Origin: Siphlonurus alternatus
Lineage: Eukaryota; Arthropoda; Insecta; Ephemeroptera; Siphlonuridae
Assembly (NCBI GenBank): GCA_949825025.1
Contig: OX463781.1
Span: 33,183,221 to 33,247,220 of the forward strand
Direction of reading: 5' to 3'
DNA length: 64,000 nt
The notes under the pieces were generated by a model, which saw nothing but the letters and a program-made list of their open reading frames with translations, searched no databases and was not told the origin of the DNA. The translations under genes were made by a program, and so were the position numbers. Positions 54,977 to 64,000 of this stretch are shown here, in pieces. Numbering within the stretch: position 1 is the stretch's first letter; every line of letters starts with the position of its first letter.

Positions 54977-57060
54977 CCCCCCCCCTACCGAAATTTTGGA
55001 TTCAACATAAACAGCTTCCATTCTTCCATTTTTAGTTCTACGATATATTTATATCCAGTATTATGTAACGTTATATATATATATCTGTATAATTATTATA
55101 CTATTATACAGTATTTATATTAGCTGCACCGACACGTCTAGAGTGTCTAGACCATTTATATATCTCTAGTTATATTTCCTTTTTTTTTTAAGTACGTACA
55201 GTACAAAATATTATTTTTTTTACAACAACGAATGTGACGATAGTTAGCTGCAATTGTCATTTGGCGGGGGCGATACACGAGACTATGAGGCGCGTCTGTC
55301 GGCTAATAACGCTATATAATGAGTACTCGGAATAATATATAATTATATATACATAATATAGTATACGTGTTTAAGGCTGGGAAGTAGAGTGCCTACGCTG
55401 TCTGTCTTGCTCGGGGCCCGTGCCGTTACTACATTGCCTATCTAATACTGACAGCCGTACAGGTGATCTTCAGGCGGTGGTCCATACAGCCTCCTCCGTG
55501 TATATTAATCACGCCCGCCCCCGCCGCTCTCTATACGGCGCCAGTATCCACTCTGCCCCGGGCCAGCGATATCTTAATCACGCAACAATAAAAAGTCATG
55601 TTAAGAAATTAACAAATGATAACATCATTAACTCCATACAAGTGTTATCTGGATCATAAAATTCCGGTATAGGTGCTATATCAAATATAGTGAAGTTTAA
55701 CCCACTTTTTTATATATATAAAGATGATTCAAGATTTATTTTCCTTGATAGCACCCGTTATAAATATAGCAACAATGGGGCAATTAATTTTGTATATGAA
55801 GTTAAATTTTATTGACGCGTGCAATGGTTTAATATCATAAAAAAAAAGGCAATTTACTTTCTACTATTTTTATTACTAACAAAACATGATATTCAAATGT
55901 GAGTTTCAATTTCATGAGAGTTGAAAAAGCTGTAAAGATATTGCTGATTATTAATGTAAAAAAAATCAACTAAAAACATGTATATTTGCTTATATAGTAA
56001 TAAACTTATACATTAATTGGACATATACTAGCGAATATATTATGCTGCCCAAGTCTTTTTATTAATTATTTTTATCATGCAAGCTCCAAACCGGATTTTT
56101 CATCAATGTGACTCACAAGTAGTACTTCAAGTACTTTTTTTTGTAAATTTTTGTTTGACTTTTTTTTCGAAACGCCCAAATTAAAAAAAAAGCACGTAAC
56201 TCTTATTATAAGATATTAAGGCAAATTAATATGTCACATAAATGTGACTTACTATTTATGTTATGACATCGTAACAAAATTGCCGCAACATTTTACTCGA
56301 ATTTCTTAGAATATTCAGAATATTACCCAGCAGAGAAGCGTAATTTAAATTACCCCTTTCCACCGTTCATCATCCCCATATGATCTACGCACAGCGGTTC
56401 TGAGAACCCACGGATCGGATGAATAGTCAATTACGTTTCTTGAGGGGGGTGCGGGGTTCGGTTCTGGGAAGCAGCGAGGGGGTGAGGCGACTGAGACACG
56501 GGAAATAATGCCGCTGTTGCCACCCCGGTGTCTGTCTGTTAGTGGCAATCGAGGACACACACAATCATATATTTTTTTTAAATAATAAAAGAGCAGAAAA
56601 AAAAATCTATGTAGTAAATAAATGCCACAATATTATATACTGTATAAGGGTATAGCTGATGAATAATAAATTCACAAAATTAATGTAATTTTTTAAATAT
56701 TTCTCAATTGATTTTGTTTGTCAGTTTTCAGAAAAAAATTAGATATATCTCTTTATATTGGTTGTCGCCTGTGTTTTTAAGTCTCTTATTTATTTTGTAT
56801 CTGTAATTGCGTTATCAGCAACGTATCATAATTATGTATGAGGAATGTATAATTATTTAATTACAATTAAGTGCTCATATCTATTATTACTGTGACATTT
56901 CATATTTTAAGCGTTATTACATAAAATGCAATGTCTATTTGTGTTGTTCAAACTGCAATTTTATTTCTCATGTGGGAAATATTAATGATTAATACTGAAT
57001 AGATTGCACTTCTTGCAACGTGTCTGTCTTCTTAATTATTTCATTATATAATGCATATTT
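54977..57060. other. Intergenic DNA with CpG-richer patches
   Basis: CpG-richer patches at 55260-55590 and 56340-56550 might be regulatory. The frames in them have no recognisable domain. The remainder is AT-rich. Confidence 0.4.
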
Positions 57061-57074
57061 ATTTGTTGAATTGT

Positions 57075-57143
<69 letters not shown>
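57075..57143. repeat. (GA)n microsatellite
   Basis: About 34 GA units, interrupted at its 3' side by an inserted MITE, after which GA-like sequence resumes. Confidence 0.96.
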
Positions 57144-57146
<3 letters not shown>

Positions 57147-57218
57147 CACGGATCCAGAACCAAAATTTCGGGAAGACCCCCAGCCCTCCCAGCCATCACC
57201 CCCTTGGATCCGCGCCTG
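57144..57218. mobile_element. Second copy of the GGATCCGCGCCTG MITE, inside (GA)n
   Basis: The ends AGGCACGGATCCAGAA and TTGGATCCGCGCCTG match the MITE at 54805. Flanks AGAGAGAG and AGAAAGAG are a plausible 8-bp duplication. The interior is shorter, about 45 bp. Confidence 0.75.
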
Positions 57219-57419
57219 AGAAAGAGAGAGGAGGGCTGGGGTTGTGGGGGGAGGAGATGAAATAGAAGTCTGTCACCACCAGCACGCCACTTGGTTGGGC
57301 CACTGCACCGATTGCAGCCCTAATTACGAACTCCCATCTCATTAGATATTCCGCATGTCAGTCGTCGGGCCGTGCGCTAGCTCTGCTTTGACGTCGCCGC
57401 CGCGAGTCCTGTTACTTAC

Positions 57420-57501
57420 CGCCGCACGACACCAGCCAGACATGCAGCCAGCGCGGTTCCGGCGGTTCGTGGGCAGCTCGGAGGGGCGGGACCTTTAAAC
57501 A
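57420..57501 (-). promoter_or_regulatory. Possible minus-strand promoter and first exon
   Basis: Read on the minus strand, TTTAAAGG (near 57501-57494) and CCCGCCCC are followed by CpG-rich sequence, an ATG at 57443, eight codons (MSGWCRAA) and a consensus donor GTAAGT at 57419. No downstream exon was recognised, so this is only a candidate. Confidence 0.25.
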
Positions 57502-59004
57502 CATTGATCAATGGACTTATTTTGTAATATTACGTGGAAATACAACAAAAAATATCTAGGTCACATAACAAAAATTATAAACACGTATATAAAATATTAT
57601 AAATATTAATATATAATACCCTACAATAATTTGAAGCACACGTTACATATTAAAAGTAAATTATTTTACATCATGACTTTTTTTCTATCTCTTCTTCTCA
57701 CCTGGCGGTCCTGCTGCGAGATTTTTGCAATGCCAACAGGTTGATCACGTGACCGCCAAGAACACAGAAGTCGTCTGACAATACAATTGGTGCTTGTTAA
57801 ACAAGCCCGCGGGTGTTGGTACGCCGTTACGTTTCATCTACTCCCACATGCCCCGCCAACAACAACTATCTGGAGGATCTCACATAAAAAACCTGCAGAC
57901 GCCGGCCGCCTCGGGTAATTTAATCCTAAATTTATTATTATGTGAAACAGACTGTCCGTCGTCCGCACACTTGCTTCGACTCACTACGAGAAGAGCAGTT
58001 TTTGCATTCGCAAAATGTTTTTTTTTCTCGTTATATACGCAGTAAACGGTTTATATATATATATATATATATATTATAGACTTGTATATACAAGCTCGTA
58101 TAAGATCATACATAACTCCAAAAATGTCAATTTTTTACGAGCATATACATCATTCGTTTAATAAACTTGCGTACTAAAATTTGAGCTCAGTAATTTAAAC
58201 ACAGAGCATTTTATTACTTCCACTACCTTGTAAGCACTTTATTAATTTTGGCATCGACAACGCAAGTAGAGAATCTCCTTATTCCCCTGGTATGTATTAT
58301 GTATAGTTGGCAATGATATCTTTTAGTCTTTAGTCAGCAGGCGTTATCACTGTTTTCAACTTTTCTTTTAATACTATAATAAATGTATAATACGTATACC
58401 AATTTAAGCATGCAGTGCAATGTACCATCAGGTAAATCACCATTCCCATAACGTCTGTGTTATCTTTACTTCTTAGTACACCGTTTTATGTTCTTATTCA
58501 CTAGTTAATTCATATTGTTTTGGTTGGGCGTTAGTGGTTTATATTTTAATGCAACAAGATGTATCTTGTAAATCCACTTGTAACCACGAATAGCCAATTT
58601 AATGAATTTATGATGTGTCAGGTACTGATCTTTATATATAGAACCAAGTTCAAGAACGGGAACAACGTTCTTCCTTGGGAGTATAATATAACATCAAATA
58701 ACATACAGGATAACCAGCTCTTTGGTAAATTTCTAGTACTAAACGCAGTCATCCTTCGATGACGGCGTGCTTGTACGAATTTGGTAGCATTTCCCAGCAG
58801 CATTTAAGCAGCTGTAATATTAAGATGAGTTAATGTTAGAGAACTACCTGAGATCATGTGATGCGAATGGCATCCAAAAAATTCAGTACAAGAAAATTGC
58901 AGAAATTCGCAAAGTATGATGTGTACAGAAAACTTGTGAAAAATAGCTGTTGGGACTGCACGATGTGAAGTAAATTAGACGACAATTGCGTCATTACCTC
59001 TCAT

Positions 59005-59005
<1 letters not shown>
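57502..59005. other. Intergenic DNA, nothing identified
   Basis: AT-rich with a short (TA)n run at 58051-58073. No gene or repeat family is recognised. Confidence 0.4.

Positions 59006-59097
<92 letters not shown>
59006..59097. repeat. (GA)n microsatellite
   Basis: About 46 uninterrupted GA units. Confidence 0.98.
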
Positions 59098-59099
<2 letters not shown>

Positions 59100-60377
59100 T
59101 ATGTATATTATGAAATTACATCATGGAAGAATGAGTATATACATGATGCATTCCTAATCTTTCTTGAATGGCAGCACAAAGGTGTACCGCACTTTTCTTT
59201 TAAGACGTTCACTTGGTACCTTTTCTTTTCACATGCTAATCGTGCTAACTCAAATTTCATGATATTTGATTGACACTATATATAGAGATTACTAAAGATG
59301 ATGTCATCGGTTGTCCTAGGTTGATGTCATCCAAAAAGGTGGACTAAACCAAACCAGGTGTGTGCAGTGCTAGTTGAGGATATAAAGTTCATTTTGATCT
59401 GTATACATATTGTACATATAAAACTACATTCCATTTAATGTTATTGTAGTGCTTCATTAATTTCCATATATAAATATGTATGTTTATTAAATATTTTTTT
59501 TTCTATAAATATTTTAGTATTTTTTTTTATAAGTAGTATAATAATGTATAATAATACAGCAAACTTGTCATGCATTTCATGAGAAATCGTATGATAATAA
59601 GACACTTTTGTCATTTTATAAATATATATATATAGCACTCCATTTTAAGTATAACGTAATGATAATAAAATAATAAAAAATTATTATAAATTATAAAATA
59701 TAATAATAAATTATAAGCAAGTACTGCAAAAAGTTATCAAGTTTATAACAGAGCTCGTGCTTACCAGTTGCCATCATTCATCATGGACCATATAACAAAT
59801 AAAATTGGGTTATCAGCAGCTATAGATATGGACAAGGGCTTAATGAACTCGATCTCCACACACCATGTGGCTATAGTTCTTATCTCAATCATCATTTTTT
59901 TTTTCTTATCTAAATGAGCTGTAACATGATCACAATTTCCGTGGTTGTTCCCGCTAACGAAGGGAAGTTTTCCTGCTGCACTTGCTGGAACTATGTCCCT
60001 GCTTGTCATTCCCCGCGCACTTTCAGACAATGGCGGTTGCAGCTGACCTCACACAACGTGTCACGTGCTCTGTCGCCCTGCAGGCACCGCCTTATGGAGA
60101 ACATCTAAGGAGAATAAACAAGCAGTGAGGCAAAGTTCGGCTGTGCTGAAGTGGGAGGGTCCTGCAATTCCCTCTTTTTTTATTATATGACCCAACTTTC
60201 CTCGAACTGCATCTGATTGTAATTAAATTACTTTGAATGATATAGTTAAGAAGTATATAATATATCGTGTTGTCATCGTAAGTATAATGATTATGATTTT
60301 ATGTAAAGGGGTGTGCTCAAACATTGATCCTCAACCACAACCACGTGTATATGGCTGCTGGATGACGACGTTCCATT
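59098..60377. other. Intergenic DNA, nothing identified
   Basis: AT-rich except for a GC-richer patch at 59935-60110 with CpG and CACGTG words. No exon is supported. Confidence 0.4.
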
Positions 60378-60391
60378 ATAGAAAATATAAT

Positions 60392-60753
60392 ATTGAATTT
60401 TATTTCACTTTTCGGACTTTTACCTTTGCCGGTGTTCGATGTAATCCTTCTGTGTATAGTATGTTGCGATGGTCACTTAGTGTTCGTGCACGCCACTAAC
60501 ACTTGCATATATTATATGTACTACACATATCACTACGTTTCGAGAGTCAACCGCTCTCTTCCTCAGGTGATCTGAAACGAAACGTAGTGATATGTGTAGT
60601 AAATGCAAGTGTTAGTGACGTGCACGAACACTAAGTGACCATCGCAACATACTACACACAGAAGGATTACATCGAACATCGGCAAAGGTAAAAGTCCGAA
60701 AAGTGAAATAAAATTCAATATGAATATCCTTTGCACGAAAAAGTTATTTACTA
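60392..60753. mobile_element. Foldback element bounded by 14-bp direct repeat
   Basis: The arms at about 60392-60540 and 60580-60721 are inverted with only a few differences, around a loop containing CCTCAGGTGATCTGAAACG. ATAGAAAATATAAT occurs on both outer sides (60378-60391 and 60754-60767), which looks like a target-site duplication. GAAGAGAGCGG and CTCTCGAAACG on the minus strand resemble end sequences seen in Penelope-like elements, but that assignment is uncertain. Confidence 0.7.
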
Positions 60754-61165
60754 ATAGAAAATATAATGTCCCGCTCGACGCCAGCATGCCCACTGCAACA
60801 ACCCGAGAGATATCACCAAACATTTGAACTAAGAACGCCGATCCGTGATGAGATTTCTCACAGAACATACTCCACATTAAATCTGCTGATTTCTGCAATA
60901 GACGATTGCAAATGATTTCGCTTATTTTTAAACTAGCATGACGCCGAGAAAGCTGGTGAAGTCGTTCAGGCCGGACCAACGACGAAGTAACTGCACAACT
61001 TTTTGTGCCAATCTGAGCTTATTGAAACTGAGGGAGATTCTGCGATGCAGCGCTAATGTTGCAACGGCTTATTGTTGATACTGCTAGCTGCATGGTAACG
61101 TGGGTTGCGATTGCAACGACGATCGAGTCATTATAATAATATATCTATACCCAACATAGGAGAAA

Positions 61166-61541
61166 TTTAAGGTAGAGATAATATGGATCAGCTGGCCCAA
61201 TGCTAAAAAAAAACCATTCATAAAAATTATGAAAAAAATTTATAATGTTCTCCTTAACATACCTTATCAGTAGGTAAAATATCAGGTATACAAAAACGAG
61301 CTAGTTTTTGAGTTATTAATTTTTAAAGTTGACTAATTTAACATGGAAGTTCCGTTTCTCCATGTTAAATTAGTCAACTTTAAAAATTAATAACTCGAAA
61401 ACTAGCTCGTTTTTGTATACCTGATATTTTACCTTCTGATAGGGGATGTAGAGGAGAACATTTTAAATTTTTTTCATAATTTTTATGAATGGGATTTTTT
61501 TAGCATTGGGCCAGCTGATCCATATTATCTCTACCTTAAAT
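61166..61541. repeat. Large near-perfect hairpin, arms about 180 bp
   Basis: TTTAAGGTAGAGATAATATG begins the left arm, and CATATTATCTCTACCTTAAA ends the right arm. The arms meet at AACATGG and CCATGTT with a loop of 13 bases. A few mismatches and small indels are present. It is non-coding. Confidence 0.92.
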
Positions 61542-61716
61542 AATATCGTTGAACAAGATAATAATTTTAATATGAGTAAAGATAATTTCATTGTACTTTA
61601 TATTTATGGGTACACGAAAATACGACGTAAATCTTAATAAAATACAATAAGTAAAAGTAAAAGACATTCAAAAAGCGTTCTGAATTACATTTAATAACAT
61701 TGTATTATGGAATCAC

Positions 61717-62103
61717 GGATAAAATACCCTTTGATAAAATACCCTCGGATATAATACCCAGACAAAATACCCTAGGACAAAATACCCTTGGACAAAATAC
61801 CCTCGGACAATTAACCCTTGGACAAAATACCCTTAGACAATTAACCCTTGGACAAAATACCCTTAGACAATTAACCCTTGGACAAAATACCCTCGGACAA
61901 AATACCCTGGGATAAAATACCCTGGGATAAAATACCCTTGGACAAAATACCCTTGGACAATTTACCCACAGATAAAATACCCTTGGACAAAATACCCTTA
62001 GACAAAATACCCTTGGACAAAATACCCTTGGACAAAATACCCTCAGACAAAATACCCTTAGACGAAATACCCTTGGACAAAATACCCTCGGATAAAATAC
62101 CCA
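61717..62103. repeat. 15-bp minisatellite
   Basis: About 26 copies of GGACAAAATACCCTT with small substitutions (GGATAAAATACCCTG, GGACAATTAACCCTT). Because 15 is a multiple of three, frames stay open on both strands (DKIPL or GILSK repeats), but these are by-products of the repeat. Confidence 0.95.
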
Positions 62104-63138
62104 TCACTTTGAGGTTGGGAAAAATTTCAGTTTCAATTCAGGGCGAGAAATTCACATTTTTGAAAATACTGGAATATTTCATTTGCAATACATTCATAAA
62201 CTAGCTCATTCAAAGAATAATCATCGTTTTGAATAATATATAATAGATATATGAATCTCAATTCCAAAACGCTTGGGTAAAGATGCATGTCCCCACTCGT
62301 GTTCAGTTCATTCATATATAGCCGTCTCACTCAAATATCTTTTAATATACTATACACATCAATGCTCGTTTTTTCCTAACGGGGCCGGCTCCGTAGTCTG
62401 GTCTTTTTGTCAAAATTATATAACTAAAAGTTCGGTAAGAAAGAAGTATATGATTTTTTTCCCCGGTGTCTCAATATTTTTAAGTCACTAATATGCATTA
62501 AGAAGTTATAAAGGCTTTTTAACACAACTAAATACTTTTTAAGGTAATTTTATTATGTGCCATGTGTACATGTAATTCTATATCTTCAAAAATATAAAAT
62601 TTCTTCTCATCATTAAAAATGTGAATTAAATATAATTTTTTCTGGTAAATAATGATTCTGTACAATAAAATAACAAATAAATATAACTGAAATAGCAATA
62701 CGTATTTTACTATCATGCTTTGTGCTGGTTGTTACCCGTGACAACATAAATTTTAAAACCATTATGAACATTTAATTTTATAGCTGGTTTCCATGAGTAA
62801 GTTTATAGAACAATCTACTGCAAAAAGCAATGTATCTCTTGTCGACCTTACAATGTAACATTATGTTAATACGTAAAAAATTGGGTGGGGAAGCAATGTT
62901 TTCTTCTATTCATGAGGTGACGATTTTTTATTCTTACTTTTTGTTTTGTTTTTGCTCTTTATTAAAAAATAATGAAAAAAATGCATTCATACATTCATTG
63001 TAAAATAATTATACCATAATAATTATGCGATGTTTTATTTAGTCTCCCCTGTTCATTTACATTTACTTATTCCTCCCCCCCCCCCAAGTCCTTTTTGCCT
63101 GGGTTGGCTCAAATTTATTGCACCCAAATTAACCTACA
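62104..63138. other. Intergenic DNA, nothing identified
   Basis: AT-rich with a C run near 63075. No gene is supported. Confidence 0.4.
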
Positions 63139-63529
63139 TTAAGGGTAAGATAACACGAACAATCGATTGTTGTAGTCCCATTTGATTAACATGTAAACCT
63201 TAGCAACCTCATAATGATTCTGAATGATTTTTGAGAGACAGTTCTTGGCACCAAAAAAATATGGAAAATATTTCAAAACAATCGGACGATCCAATTTTTT
63301 AAAATTATTTTCTTAGTTTAGGTCTCCATGGGAAAGCCCTATACTAAAAATTTAAAAAATTCGTTTAAAAAAATTGGATCGTCCGATTGTTTTGAAATTT
63401 TTTCCATATTTTTTTGGTGCCAAAAACTGTCTCTCAAAAAAAATTCAGAATTATTATGAGGTTGCTAAGATTTACATGTTAATCAAATGGGACTAAAACA
63501 ATCGATTCTTCGTGTTATCTTACCCTTAA
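63139..63529. repeat. Large hairpin, arms about 165 bp
   Basis: TTAAGGGTAAGATAACACGA at the left and CGTGTTATCTTACCCTTAA at the right are inverted. Pairing continues through AATCGGACGATCCAATTTTT and its inverse, with a loop of about 60 bases. Scattered mismatches suggest moderate age. Confidence 0.9.
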
Positions 63530-64000
63530 AAAAATAACATGATAAATAATAAAATAATTAAAAGGTGCTAAATATTTAATTATTCTACTCTACAACTAAA
63601 CGTATAAAAAAATAAATTATGCTGTGAAAGTATCATGCGCAGGATTCAGTGAAATTTATTTTACCTTTTTCATGGGCAATTCGCAATAACATATTATAAA
63701 TTATAGAAATTATAATCATAAATTTATGATTATAATTATTGGTACTGTTGAAATCCGAAATATCATACATTTTTAATTTTGGTTGGTTGGTTGGTATTTT
63801 GGGGCAATTGACACATTATATTTTTAATTTTATTATATCAATAGGAAACTTTTTATGCAACATGAAAATTATTGTACCCTCTGTCCCTTTAATAATAATA
63901 ATATTAATACTGTACTGTACAGTGTATATACAATACATGTGTGCAAAATGTTTGCATGATGTAGGTATAATTTTTATCATTCTACGAAATACCTATAAGA
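63530..64000. other. AT-rich DNA, nothing identified
   Basis: No gene, array or hairpin of note up to the window end. Confidence 0.4.

Noticed and set aside
55420..55659. 79-codon frame in a CpG-richer patch
   Set aside because: No domain and no promoter or splice evidence; composition alone is not enough.
60541..60600. Hammerhead ribozyme in the foldback loop
   Set aside because: CTGAGGA and GAAAC are present on the minus strand, but the bases before CTGAGGA pair with it (TCAG/CTGA) instead of forming a proper stem I.
60563..60979. 138-codon minus-strand frame
   Set aside because: It runs through the arm and loop of the foldback into flanking DNA, and its hydrophobic composition reflects AT-rich sequence.
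61717..62103. CRISPR-like array
   Set aside because: The repeats are contiguous 15-mers without spacers, in an animal genome.
61700..62204. DKIPL-repeat protein
   Set aside because: The 15-bp minisatellite is open on both strands, with no signal peptide, start context or splice sites to support a gene.

Overview
This is nuclear DNA from an animal, most likely a protostome invertebrate. The genes have GT-AG introns, the intergenic DNA is AT-rich, there are long (GA)n and (TA)n microsatellites, and transposon remnants are abundant. The species cannot be named from the sequence. The homeobox gene and a homocysteine S-methyltransferase fit a mollusc- or arthropod-like animal, but that is inference.

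Layout: positions 1 to about 5,700 are upstream, AT-rich DNA carrying a 5'-truncated fragment of a non-LTR retrotransposon with a restriction-like endonuclease domain (2592-3736). From 5,720 to 25,971 (+ strand) lies a PRD-class homeobox gene, tentatively Prop (prophet of Pit-1-like). Five coding exons are visible: 5720-5889, 6700-6807, 18620-18805, 20031-20130 and 25865-25971. The N-terminal exon or exons were not found. A non-autonomous hAT element of about 1.7 kb sits 8 bp inside its fourth visible intron, and its target-site duplication copies the splice donor. From 26,640 to 36,830 is intergenic DNA with a tandem repeat of about 200 bp and a 3.5-kb foldback element carrying 89-bp arrays in opposing orientation. 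From 36,836 to about 39,850 is a compact TATA-driven gene for an unfamiliar secreted acidic protein with a Gly/Tyr/Pro/Arg-rich tail (three exons). From 39,850 to 46,900 is a transposon graveyard: three hairpin elements and a LINE reverse transcriptase nested in a TA-flanked inverted-repeat element. From 46,916 to about 52,530 is a complete five-exon homocysteine S-methyltransferase gene (321 aa) with CCAAT and GC boxes. From 52,530 to 64,000 no gene is identified. That stretch holds a mariner-type remnant, two hAT MITEs, three large hairpins, a 15-bp minisatellite and a possible minus-strand first exon near 57.45 kb.

The three host genes are all on the + strand and show no functional link to each other: a transcription factor, a secreted protein and a cytosolic one-carbon enzyme. 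The most notable observations are the hAT insertion that duplicated the homeobox splice donor, a decayed tandem copy of a homeobox acceptor and exon start, the unrecognised secreted protein with a possible membrane-anchored isoform, and an unusually high density of near-perfect foldback elements between 41 and 63.6 kb.
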